Source of the DNA: Deltaproteobacteria bacterium
GTDB lineage: Bacteria; Desulfobacterota; Desulfuromonadia; Geobacterales; Pseudopelobacteraceae
Direction: 5' to 3'
NCBI GenBank assembly: GCA_016219145.1
Contig: JACRCG010000125.1
Span: 1-17,488 of the forward strand
Length of the DNA stretch: 17,488 nucleotides
Of this stretch, positions 1 through 6,281 are shown one piece after another. The position numbers and the translations under genes were made by a program. Under the pieces are notes generated by a model, which saw only the letters and a program-made list of their open reading frames with translations, searched no databases and had not been told where the DNA came from. Position 1 is the stretch's first letter. Every line of letters starts with the position of its first letter.

Positions 1-1
1 C

Positions 2-1117
2 AATTTTACTTTTCTGGTCGGGGTAGCAGCGGCGGCGGTACTGCTGGTAATACCGGCCTATGTCTACCATTGGAAACCAATCAAGGAAATAGCCGTACTT
101 GGGGAACTGCTGGCGGTGTCGGCTATCGTAATGTGTCTTTTGTTTGTTACCGTGGATATCGGTCACCCCGAGCGATTCTGGCATCTGATCCCCAAGATCG
201 GCCTGCTGAACTTTCCGCAGTCGCTCCTGGCCTGGGATGTGGTGGTGCTGAACACTTATTTGGCGATAAACCTGACAGTTGCGGTTTTTATTCTCTACAA
301 CAAGTACTACAAGCGTGAGCCGAACAAGAAGTTTACCACTCCCTTGCTGCTGCTTTCAATTCCGTCCGCAATATCAATACATACGGTAACCGCTTTTTTG
401 TACAACGGCCTGGGTGCCAGACCATTCTGGAACTCCTCGATCCTGGTGCCGCGTTTTCTTGCCTCTGCGTTCTGTTCAGGGCCGGCTTTCATGATTCTGA
501 TATTTTTTCTGGTGCGAAAATACACCAAGTTCAAGATCGATGACGAAGCCATCCAGAAGGTAGCCGAGCTGATCGCCTACGCCATGTTCGTCAACCTGCT
601 CCTGCTTGGCGCCGAGCTTTTCAAGGAATACTACACCGGCTCGGTTCATCTGGCACCGGTGCAGTACCTCTTCCAGGGTCTGCATGGTCATTCCGCACTG
701 GTCCCCTGGATCTGGACCGCTATGATTTTCAATCTGACCGCCTTTTTTATTTTTCTGGTTCCGGAAACTCGCAGGAACAATGTTACTTTGGTAATTGGTT
801 GCATTCTGGTGTTTATCGGAGTGTACATCGAAAAAGGGATGGGGCTGGTCATACCCGGCTTTATACCTGACGTGCTGCACGAAATCTATGAGTACGCGCC
901 TTCTGGCGTAGAATTGCTCCTCTCGATGGGTATCTGGGCTACCGGCCTGTTTGTGTTTACCATGCTGCTGCGGGTCGCCATTCCGATCATGAACGGTGAT
1001 TTCCATGTCGCCGATGATGGTGTCACTTACTTCATTGGCGACCAACTGTTTCTGGTTCCACAGAAAAAGCAACAAAACAGTGCACCGGTGAAACCGGAAT
1101 CCGAGCCGGCCGCCTGA
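2..1117 (+). CDS. NrfD/PsrC-family quinol-interacting membrane subunit, 5' end missing
   Basis: The reading frame is open from base 2 and ends with TGA at 1115-1117, leaving 371 residues of a protein whose start lies before the window. It is strongly hydrophobic with about eight or more predicted membrane spans. The motif DIGHPERFWHLI near window residue 52 matches the conserved NrfD/PsrC/HybB core, and the C-terminal half has the family pattern IPGFIPDVLHEIYEY followed by PSGVELL and a last helix. Family members bind menaquinol in the cytoplasmic membrane and pass electrons to a Fe-S subunit and multiheme cytochromes, or do the reverse. The C-terminal tail is hydrophilic (KKQQNSAPVKPESEPAA). 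A second, different NrfD gene follows 1.5 kb downstream, so this one probably ends a separate upstream module of a related complex. GTG at 116 is internal and not the true start. Family assignment is firm; physiological direction is unknown. Confidence 0.88.
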   Translation, partial: NFTFLVGVAAAAVLLVIPAYVYHWKPIKEIAVLGELLAVSAIVMCLLFVTVDIGHPERFWHLIPKIGLLNFPQSLLAWDVVVLNTYLAINLTVAVFILYNKYYKREPNKKFTTPLLLLSIPSAISIHTVTAFLYNGLGARPFWNSSILVPRFLASAFCSGPAFMILIFFLVRKYTKFKIDDEAIQKVAELIAYAMFVNLLLLGAELFKEYYTGSVHLAPVQYLFQGLHGHSALVPWIWTAMIFNLTAFFIFLVPETRRNNVTLVIGCILVFIGVYIEKGMGLVIPGFIPDVLHEIYEYAPSGVELLLSMGIWATGLFVFTMLLRVAIPIMNGDFHVADDGVTYFIGDQLFLVPQKKQQNSAPVKPESEPAA

Positions 1118-1159
1118 ACAATGCAGCGTATTCCTCAACTCGGGTTTGGTGCTTTTTTA

Positions 1160-1169
1160 ACAGGCCTGA
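1160..1169. repeat. Near-palindromic operator-like site, copy 1
   Basis: ACAGGCCTGA contains the perfect 8-bp palindrome CAGGCCTG. Its exact reverse complement, TCAGGCCTGT, occurs at 1224-1233. This copy ends 10 bp before the -35 hexamer of the promoter at 1180-1208. The two copies are 64 bp apart centre to centre, close to six helical turns. A dimeric regulator site is an inference; the sequence match itself is exact. Confidence 0.5.
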
Positions 1170-1179
1170 TGATTAATCG

Positions 1180-1208
1180 TTGACACGTTAGAAATATCGT
1201 TCTATCTT
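1180..1208 (+). promoter_or_regulatory. Sigma70-like promoter for the cytochrome/Fe-S/NrfD operon
   Basis: TTGACA (1180-1185) is a perfect -35 hexamer. It lies 17 bp from TATCTT (1203-1208), a 4/6 match to the -10. Transcription would begin near 1215 and give a leader of about 105 nt before the GTG start at 1322. It implies that the tetraheme cytochrome operon can be transcribed separately from the upstream NrfD gene. Palindrome copies lie on both sides. Confidence 0.6.
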
Positions 1209-1223
1209 GTCGCTCGGTTTTTT

Positions 1224-1233
1224 TCAGGCCTGT
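1224..1233. repeat. Near-palindromic operator-like site, copy 2
   Basis: TCAGGCCTGT is the exact reverse complement of the copy at 1160-1169. It lies about 10 bp downstream of the predicted transcription start, where a bound protein could block clearance or form a loop with copy 1. In a read-through RNA the two copies could instead pair as a 10-bp stem with a 54-nt loop. Confidence 0.5.
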
Positions 1234-1321
1234 AGTTTCAGATGTAACCGGCATCCGTGGCCTAATCAATATATTATTTGAGTCATTTCAGCAGCCAATC
1301 ATATGGCAAGAGGGAGAGAGA

Positions 1322-1813
1322 GTGAAAAGTCATGTCTGGCGACCGCTGTATGTGGTCATAGCTTTTGTCGCAGCGCTACTTGTTTTTCGTTTCTTCTATG
1401 TACCTAACGACTTCGGGTCAGGGAGCAGGGGTTTCATGTATTCCTACCATCGCAAGTCCAACGTTATGGAGTGGAAGAATCAGCCTGCCAAGTATGGTGT
1501 TTCCGGGCGAGAGAGAATGCATGAATATTGCAGTGCCTGCCATGGCGCAGTCGTCAAGGTTCGCACAGAAAAACTGCATGGAATTATCCCTTGTGAAGAT
1601 TGCCACGGACCGGCGATGAACCATCCCGAGAACCCTGAAAAACTGACCATTGATCGCAGCAGGGAGCTTTGTCTGCGCTGCCACACAAACCTGCCCTATA
1701 CGACCAGTGAGCGGCACCGTATCCCCGGCATCAACCCGAAAACACACAACACCGGCGCTGAATGCGTCAAGTGTCATAATCCTCACAACCCCAGTCTGGA
1801 GGGAATGAAATAA
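1322..1813 (+). CDS. Membrane-anchored tetraheme c-type cytochrome
   Basis: This 163-residue protein has one N-terminal hydrophobic segment (about residues 8-26), probably an uncleaved anchor or signal. Four heme c motifs follow: CSACH (70-74), CEDCH (91-95), CLRCH (117-121) and CVKCH (148-152). Extra histidines such as H67, H86, H101, H132 and H142 could act as distal ligands. It belongs to the small NapC/NrfB-like or Cbc/Hmc-type cytochromes that take electrons from a quinol-oxidising Fe-S/NrfD pair and deliver them to the periplasm. The start is GTG, chosen because AGGGAG at 1311-1316 is suitably placed and the anchor follows directly. Its stop overlaps the next start by one base, so it is translationally coupled to the Fe-S subunit. 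The electron acceptor cannot be told from sequence. Confidence 0.9.
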   Translation: MKSHVWRPLYVVIAFVAALLVFRFFYVPNDFGSGSRGFMYSYHRKSNVMEWKNQPAKYGVSGRERMHEYCSACHGAVVKVRTEKLHGIIPCEDCHGPAMNHPENPEKLTIDRSRELCLRCHTNLPYTTSERHRIPGINPKTHNTGAECVKCHNPHNPSLEGMK

Positions 1814-2586
1814 TGGAGAGGCGAGAATTTCTGCAAAAATGTATTATGGTTGTTGTCGGTGCTTCCGTACCGGTCTCAGCTCTGACGTTTATCGACCCCA
1901 AAAAAGTATTTGCCGCTAATCCCGATATCCAGTGGGCGTTTTTGGTCGATACCAACAAGTGCGTCGGTTGCGGCTTCTGCGTCAAGGCCTGCAAAACAGA
2001 AAATGATATCCCTTTTGAAGCTCATGTTTCCAGAACATGGGTAGAGCGCTACGTGTACACCAAAGACGACAAACGCTATGTGGACAGCCCTCAAGCGGCG
2101 CTTCACGGATTCATCGATTCCCGGATTGATCTCGGGCGGGGTGAGTTCAAGGAGATCGACCCCAAAAACGTCGGCAAAGCTTTTTTTGTTCCAAAATTAT
2201 GTAATCACTGCTCATCTCCAGCCTGTACCCAGGTCTGCCCGGTCGGCGCCACCTACAAAACAGACGACGGGGTTGTTCTGGTTGACCGGAGCTGGTGCAT
2301 CGGCTGCGGCTACTGCATTATGGCCTGCCCGTACGGAGCACGCTTCTTCCATCCAGTTAAACACGTTGTTGACAAATGTACCTTCTGCTACCACCGTCTC
2401 AGCAAGGGACTGGACTCAGCCTGCGTAAACGCCTGCCCATTCAAGGCCCGCCGAATGGGAAATATTCATGATCCTAATGATCCTATTACACAGATCATCA
2501 TGAACGAGCGTGTCGGAGTACTTAAGGATGAATTTGGAACAAAGCCTCAGGCCTTTTACATCGGCCTTGCCCAGGAGGTACGCTAG
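1813..2586 (+). CDS. Tat-exported 4x[4Fe-4S] ferredoxin-type electron-transfer subunit
   Basis: This 257-residue protein is of the NrfC/HybA/DsrO/PsrB type. The N-terminus carries a twin-arginine signal (ERREFLQK, then a hydrophobic run to about residue 26) with a possible cleavage after VFAA near residue 35, so the mature protein acts in the periplasm. Four cysteine sets for [4Fe-4S] clusters are visible: C50/C53/C56/C60; C130/C133/C138/C142; C162/C165/C168/C172; and C189/C192/C204/C208. They would form an electron wire between the NrfD quinol site and the tetraheme cytochrome encoded just upstream. The ATG overlaps the cytochrome stop by one base, with GGAGGG at 1798-1803 as ribosome binding site. 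Cluster count and export route are well supported; partners are inferred from the operon. Confidence 0.93.
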   Translation: MERREFLQKCIMVVVGASVPVSALTFIDPKKVFAANPDIQWAFLVDTNKCVGCGFCVKACKTENDIPFEAHVSRTWVERYVYTKDDKRYVDSPQAALHGFIDSRIDLGRGEFKEIDPKNVGKAFFVPKLCNHCSSPACTQVCPVGATYKTDDGVVLVDRSWCIGCGYCIMACPYGARFFHPVKHVVDKCTFCYHRLSKGLDSACVNACPFKARRMGNIHDPNDPITQIIMNERVGVLKDEFGTKPQAFYIGLAQEVR

Positions 2587-2588
2587 TC

Positions 2589-3893
2589 ATGGTCGAGCAA
2601 GTCGCGCAACACGCTGCTATGGTAGTTCACGGTGAAGCATGGACGATCAAGGAGCTTTTTACCCTGCCGAACGAGTACATCTACTGGTCGATTCAGATCG
2701 TCATGTATCCGTTCATGACCGGTCTCGTAGCCGGAGCTTTCGTTCTCTCCTCGCTCTATCATGTTTTTGGCGTCGAGAAATTGAAAGAGATCGCCAGGTT
2801 TTCTCTCGTATTTTCATTTGCCCTGCTGCCGGTGGCCATGATGCCGCTGATGCTGCATCTGCAACAGCCGTTCCGGGGTATCCACGTACTTATGACGCCG
2901 CATTTTACATCGGCAATCTCGGCTTTCGGCATTGTGTTTCTGACATACGCCTCAATCGTTGCCACCGAAATCTGGCTGGTATATCGCAAATATTTCGTTG
3001 AAACGGCTCAGGGCTTGATGGCGATGCAGAATCGCAGCAACATAGACAGCTTCAGAATGATGGTATTCCAAGCCCTGACGCTGGGCGCCTGGGACATCAG
3101 CGAAGAAGCTGTCGAGAAAGACCATAAAGCCTGCAAAATCATGGCCGGCATAGGTATTCCGGTAGCCTGCTTCCTGCACGGTTACGCCGGATTCATCTTC
3201 GGCTCCGTCAAAGCCAATGCGCTCTGGATGACGCCGCTGATGCCGGTTATCTTCATCTGTTCGGCGGTAGTTTCCGGAGTGGCTCTCTGTATCCTGACTT
3301 ATGTAATCGTACAGGAAATTCGCAAATATCTGGCCAGAAGCAAGATGGCTCGCTGGGCCAGGGAAGCTGATGCTCCCAAAGCTGAGGAGCTTGAAGCTGT
3401 CAAACATACAGAGGTCATGATCTCCTCCAATTATCTGCTTTATTTTATGATCGCTGCCATGACTCTTGAAATACTGGACCTGATTTTCCGTGGCTACACC
3501 CAGGTCAAATCATGGGACATCCTGCGTGAAGTCATTATGGAGCGCGATTTTACCAAAATATTCATTCTACAGTACACTATCGGCAACCTGGTGCCGTTTA
3601 TCATGATGATACTGCCGGGTCGTACCGTGCGGCGTACGACGATCGCCACCGTGCTGGTTCTGTTCGGCGTATTCATGATGCGTTACAACGTTGTAATCGG
3701 TGGCCAGGCCTTTTCGCTCAGTTTTTCAGGTTTCATGGACTACCATCTGCCGATAATTCCGCACGATCTTGAGACCTTCAAGGAAGGACTCTTCGGCGCT
3801 CTGACGGTCATTGCAACTCCGTTTATACTGTTTTATTTTATAAACATGTTTATTCCCGCCTTCCTGAAGGAAGAAGAGAAAGCGCCGCACTAA
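2589..3893 (+). CDS. NrfD-family integral membrane quinol oxidoreductase subunit
   Basis: This 434-residue polytopic protein has about ten predicted helices, beginning near residue 33 and ending with a helix near 410-428. The stretch HLQQPFRGIHVLMTPHF (about residues 95-111) corresponds to the NrfD core where a conserved Arg and aromatic residues lie near the quinol site. A long charged loop occurs around residues 240-275 (KYLARSKMARWAREADAPKA). It would anchor the periplasmic Fe-S subunit and exchange electrons with menaquinol. It starts two bases after the Fe-S gene, with a strong AGGAGG at 2573-2578, so it is co-translated with it. A hairpin terminator follows, making this the last gene of a three-gene operon: cytochrome, Fe-S protein, NrfD. 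The set resembles Cbc-type complexes described in Geobacter and half of alternative complex III. It differs clearly from the first NrfD in the window. Confidence 0.9.
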   Translation: MVEQVAQHAAMVVHGEAWTIKELFTLPNEYIYWSIQIVMYPFMTGLVAGAFVLSSLYHVFGVEKLKEIARFSLVFSFALLPVAMMPLMLHLQQPFRGIHVLMTPHFTSAISAFGIVFLTYASIVATEIWLVYRKYFVETAQGLMAMQNRSNIDSFRMMVFQALTLGAWDISEEAVEKDHKACKIMAGIGIPVACFLHGYAGFIFGSVKANALWMTPLMPVIFICSAVVSGVALCILTYVIVQEIRKYLARSKMARWAREADAPKAEELEAVKHTEVMISSNYLLYFMIAAMTLEILDLIFRGYTQVKSWDILREVIMERDFTKIFILQYTIGNLVPFIMMILPGRTVRRTTIATVLVLFGVFMMRYNVVIGGQAFSLSFSGFMDYHLPIIPHDLETFKEGLFGALTVIATPFILFYFINMFIPAFLKEEEKAPH

Positions 3894-3911
3894 GCCCTTT
3901 TTCTCAAAGCG

Positions 3912-3928
3912 CCTGCCGTGTCGGCAGG
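3912..3928 (+). repeat. Short hairpin after the NrfD gene
   Basis: CCTGCCG (3912-3918) and CGGCAGG (3922-3928) form a perfect 7-bp stem with a TGT loop, 19 bases after the NrfD stop. No T-run follows, so it is not an intrinsic terminator by itself. It may protect the 3' end of the mRNA or assist the terminator 35 bp downstream. Confidence 0.45.
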
Positions 3929-3963
3929 GCCACAAGCGTAAAGCGGCATAACCATTAGAATGC

Positions 3964-3993
3964 AAGGCCGGCCGTCAGAAGCCGGCCTTTTTC
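3964..3993 (+). terminator. Intrinsic terminator of the cytochrome/Fe-S/NrfD operon
   Basis: AAGGCCGGC (3964-3972) pairs perfectly with GCCGGCCTT (3981-3989) around an 8-nt loop. TTTTT runs from 3988 to 3992. The GC-rich stem and T-run are classical for rho-independent termination. It isolates the operon from the aminotransferase gene that starts at 4040, for which no convincing promoter was found in the remaining 47 bp. Confidence 0.85.
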
Positions 3994-4039
3994 CATCCAT
4001 GTATGGCGAACAGCAGCCAACAATCCGGAGTATGTTCAT

Positions 4040-5113
4040 ATGCACAAGAAACTGTTTATTCCTGGACCGATAGAGATTCACCCCGATATCCTGGCAGCCA
4101 TGGCGACTCCTATGATAGGCCATCGAATGAAAGAATACGCCGAACTGCATGGAAGGGTTACAGCTGGTCTTAAAAAGGTTATGTTTACTGAAGAAAAGGT
4201 TTTTCTGGCGACATCCAGTGCGTTCGGAGTAATGGAGGGGGCCGTTCGCAACCTGGTCGGAACCCGCTGTGCCAACTTCTGTAACGGCGCTTTTTCAGAC
4301 AAATGGCATGATGTCACCTTGCGCTGCGGTAAACAGGCCGACGCATTCCGCTTCGACTGGGGTAAACCGGTCACACCCGAAGCGGTCGAACAGGCTCTGT
4401 CCACCGGAAAATACGACAGTATGACCATGATTCACAATGAAACATCCACCGGAGTAATGTCCCCATTACCTGAAATAGCGGAGGTCATGAGAAAGTTTCC
4501 GGATGTAGTTTTCATTGTGGATACGGTCTCCTCCATGAGCGCGTTGAAGGTTCCGGTTGATGAATTGGGAATTGACAGCTGTATTTTCGGAGTTCAGAAG
4601 GCTTTTGCGTTGCCGCCCGGCCTGACGGTCTTTACCGCCAGTGAGAAGGCGCTGCAGCGCGCCGCCGGAATGGAAGGACGGGGGTATTACTTTGATTATG
4701 TGGAGTTTGCGTCTAACGACGCCAAGAACAACACACCTTCTACGCCATGTATTTCGCTGATCTACGCCATGGACAAACAGCTGGAGAGGATCTTCGCTGA
4801 GGGTCTCGAGTCGCGCTGGGCCCGTCACGCCGATCTGGCCGATTATGTCAGAGGGTGGGTCACCAGCCGTGGTTTTGAACTGTTCCCGGAAACCGGATAC
4901 TGCTCACAGACTCTGACCTGTAGCCGCAACAGTCGCGGCATCGACCTTGCTTCCTTGAAAAAACAGCTCGGTGAGGCAGGATTCGCATTTGATGACGGTT
5001 ACGGTAAAATCAAGGGGGATACTTTCCGGATCGCACATATGGGTGATATGACCCAAACTGATATTGACGGACTGCTGAACGCGATAACTGCCATCATGCC
5101 GGAGTTGGCGTAA
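4040..5113 (+). CDS. Class-V PLP-dependent aminotransferase (alanine-glyoxylate / serine-pyruvate type)
   Basis: This 357-residue fold-type I aminotransferase belongs to the AGAT/SPT/small hydrogenase subunit branch of class V. It opens with the family signature LFIPGPIEIHPDIL followed by IGHR, and has TSSAFGVMEGAVRNL as the phosphate-binding region. The catalytic residues are visible: D161 in FIVDTVSS contacts the pyridine nitrogen, and K187 in FGVQKAFALPPGL forms the Schiff base. The length is usual for the family. The enzyme would move amino groups between alanine, serine or aspartate and 2-oxo acids. In anaerobes related proteins are often annotated as phosphoserine or aspartate aminotransferases, but substrate choice cannot be read from sequence, so no symbol is given. 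The ATG at 4040 is preceded by GGAG at 4027-4030. It stands alone between two terminators. Confidence 0.88.
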   Translation: MHKKLFIPGPIEIHPDILAAMATPMIGHRMKEYAELHGRVTAGLKKVMFTEEKVFLATSSAFGVMEGAVRNLVGTRCANFCNGAFSDKWHDVTLRCGKQADAFRFDWGKPVTPEAVEQALSTGKYDSMTMIHNETSTGVMSPLPEIAEVMRKFPDVVFIVDTVSSMSALKVPVDELGIDSCIFGVQKAFALPPGLTVFTASEKALQRAAGMEGRGYYFDYVEFASNDAKNNTPSTPCISLIYAMDKQLERIFAEGLESRWARHADLADYVRGWVTSRGFELFPETGYCSQTLTCSRNSRGIDLASLKKQLGEAGFAFDDGYGKIKGDTFRIAHMGDMTQTDIDGLLNAITAIMPELA

Positions 5114-5130
5114 AGTCGAGCCTATACACA

Positions 5131-5180
5131 GCGAAGCCCTCCATTTGGAAGGCTTCGCAATACGATCATAAGTTTTTTTT
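5131..5180 (+). terminator. Probable terminator between the aminotransferase and rubredoxin genes
   Basis: GCGAAGCC (5131-5138) pairs with GGCTTCGC (5151-5158), and the loop can close further through CCA/TGG. A run of eight T occurs at 5173-5180, but 14 bases lie between stem and run, so the plus-strand terminator is imperfect. The hairpin lies between two convergent genes and may also block transcripts from the minus-strand rubredoxin gene. Confidence 0.5.
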
Positions 5181-5193
5181 GCTGACCGGCTGG

Positions 5194-5352
5194 TTACTCT
5201 TTCTCGAAAACATCCTTGCCGGCGCCGCAGAGCGGGCAGCACCAGTCGTCCGGCAGCGACTCAAAGGGTGTTCCGGCGGCAATACCACGATCCGGATCAC
5301 CTTGGGCGGGGTCATAAACATACTGACAAATAGTGCAGATCCATCGTTCCAT
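5194..5352 (-). CDS. Rubredoxin
   Basis: This gene encodes only 52 residues. The translation MERWICTICQYVYDPAQGDP, then residues 21-52, matches rubredoxin throughout: CTIC at 6-9 and CPLC-G at 39-43 supply the four Cys ligands of a single iron. YVYDPAQGD, GTPFESLPDDW and the aromatic core residues are also family hallmarks. Rubredoxins are small cytoplasmic one-electron carriers; in anaerobes they serve oxygen- and superoxide-detoxifying enzymes such as rubredoxin:oxygen oxidoreductase, rubrerythrin and desulfoferrodoxin. The start codon ATG at 5352 has AAGGAG just upstream, in the 27-nt gap after the ferredoxin stop. It therefore shares a transcript with that gene. The acceptor enzyme is not in the window. 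Confidence 0.95.
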   Translation of the reverse strand: MERWICTICQYVYDPAQGDPDRGIAAGTPFESLPDDWCCPLCGAGKDVFEKE

Positions 5353-5379
5353 GTGATACTCCTTTTCTGTGTTGGTGTG

Positions 5380-5568
5380 TTATTCCCAGCTGATGCATTG
5401 AACCGGGCAGCCGTCAATAGCCTGCTGGATTTCTTTTTCTGATGCACCGGCCGGATCATAAGCTTCTGACTTGCCGGAACTGTCAAAGCGGAATACGCCA
5501 GGACAGGTGGACACGCATAGTCCGCAACTGATACAGTTATCCTGATCCACAACCACTTTTTTGCCCAC
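5380..5568 (-). CDS. Monocluster [4Fe-4S] ferredoxin
   Basis: This 62-residue acidic ferredoxin resembles Desulfovibrio/Thermotoga-type monocluster proteins. C12, C15 and C18 (CISCGLC) together with C54 (in GCPVQC) are the expected cluster ligands. C22 and C58 are extra; in relatives the cysteine at the C22 position can form a disulfide, and both are remnants of the second cluster of 2[4Fe-4S] ferredoxins. The start is GTG at 5568, chosen because AGGAGGAG (plus-strand complement 5575-5582) lies six bases before it and the family N-terminus follows directly. It is the first gene of a ferredoxin-rubredoxin pair with its own promoter at 5599-5626. It is a soluble low-potential electron carrier; its partners are not shown here. 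Confidence 0.93.
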   Translation of the reverse strand: MGKKVVVDQDNCISCGLCVSTCPGVFRFDSSGKSEAYDPAGASEKEIQQAIDGCPVQCISWE

Positions 5569-5598
5569 GGGCAGCTCCTCCTGAATATTTAGGAGGGC

Positions 5599-5626
5599 AT
5601 TGTAGCAGTTTCAGAATGGATGTCAA
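5599..5626 (-). promoter_or_regulatory. Near-consensus sigma70 promoter of the ferredoxin-rubredoxin genes
   Basis: Read on the minus strand, TTGACA (5626-5621) is a perfect -35 hexamer. It lies 16 bp from TACAAT (5604-5599), a 5/6 match to the -10. Transcription would begin near 5592, giving a short leader of about 24 nt that holds the strong ribosome binding site of the ferredoxin. The promoter occupies nearly the whole gap before the divergent hydrolase gene starting at 5645. Confidence 0.75.
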
Positions 5627-5644
5627 TCAACAGGGGAGCAAAAC

Positions 5645-6268
5645 ATGATCTTTGAAGAGTTAGCTGTCGGTCCGCTTTCGGTCAACTGCTTTGTTATCGG
5701 CTGTGAAACCAGTCGCGAAGGGATCATTGTTGATCCGGGCGGAAATCTTGAGCTGATAAAGCAGGCGGTCCAGAAACACGGCCTGAAGATCAGCTCAATC
5801 ATCAATACACACGGTCACTTTGATCATATCGGGGCTAACTGCGGCGCTGTTGCTGCTTTCGGCGCACGCCTGCTTATTCATCAGGCCGATGCATATCTGC
5901 TCGGCAAGGTGGCCGAAGTAGCTTCGATGTACGGGATGTCAGGCGAGAATTCGCCTGAGCCGGATGATTATCTGGTCGACGGCATGGAGATAGCTTTTGG
6001 AGGCTATCATTTGCAGGTGCTGCATACGCCGGGACACACACATGGTGGCTGCTGTCTGTATATCGAGCAGGCTGATATGGTTATCACCGGCGATACACTT
6101 TTTGCCGATTCAATCGGCCGCACCGACCTGCCGGGCGGTTCACACGAGCAGCTGCTGGATTCGGTTCGCACCCGGCTCTTTACGCTGCCTGACAGTGTGA
6201 TTGCCTATCCCGGGCATGGACCGGAGACGACCATCGGCCACGAAAAAAGTTGTAACCCATATTTCTGA
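5645..6268 (+). CDS. Metallo-beta-lactamase-fold hydrolase, glyoxalase II-like
   Basis: This 207-residue protein is of the short GloB-like (hydroxyacylglutathione hydrolase-related) type. The metal-binding signature is THGHFDH with H56, H58, D60 and H61. Further ligands are H131 in TPGHTHG, D150 in ITGDTLF, and H191 in YPGHGP, so both zinc/iron sites appear complete. The sequence LFADSIGRTDLPGGS is typical of the single-domain bacterial subfamily. This subfamily lacks the C-terminal substrate-binding domain of true glyoxalase II, so the thioester or other substrate is uncertain. The start ATG is preceded by AGGGGAG at 5632-5638. It is divergent from the ferredoxin gene, and coaBC follows 13 bases after its stop. 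No clear promoter was found; any would lie within the ferredoxin coding region. Confidence 0.88.
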   Translation: MIFEELAVGPLSVNCFVIGCETSREGIIVDPGGNLELIKQAVQKHGLKISSIINTHGHFDHIGANCGAVAAFGARLLIHQADAYLLGKVAEVASMYGMSGENSPEPDDYLVDGMEIAFGGYHLQVLHTPGHTHGGCCLYIEQADMVITGDTLFADSIGRTDLPGGSHEQLLDSVRTRLFTLPDSVIAYPGHGPETTIGHEKSCNPYF

Positions 6269-6281
6269 GGTCGGCGCAGAC

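Noticed and set aside
476..1138. Minus-strand open frame of 220 codons opposite the first NrfD gene
   Set aside because: Antisense to a clearly conserved gene, low-complexity translation, and no ribosome binding site or family resemblance.
1270..1275. TATATT as a second -10 upstream of the cytochrome operon
   Set aside because: There is no -35-like hexamer 15-19 bp upstream; the TTGACA/TATCTT pair at 1180-1208 is better.
3956..3961. TAGAAT as a possible -10 for the aminotransferase gene
   Set aside because: There is no acceptable -35 at a suitable distance, and a strong terminator lies between it and the gene.
6201..6281. N-terminal extension of CoaBC starting inside the hydrolase gene
   Set aside because: The family begins at MLKGKRIILG (ATG 6282) and the extension would be wholly encoded in the hydrolase's 3' end in another frame.
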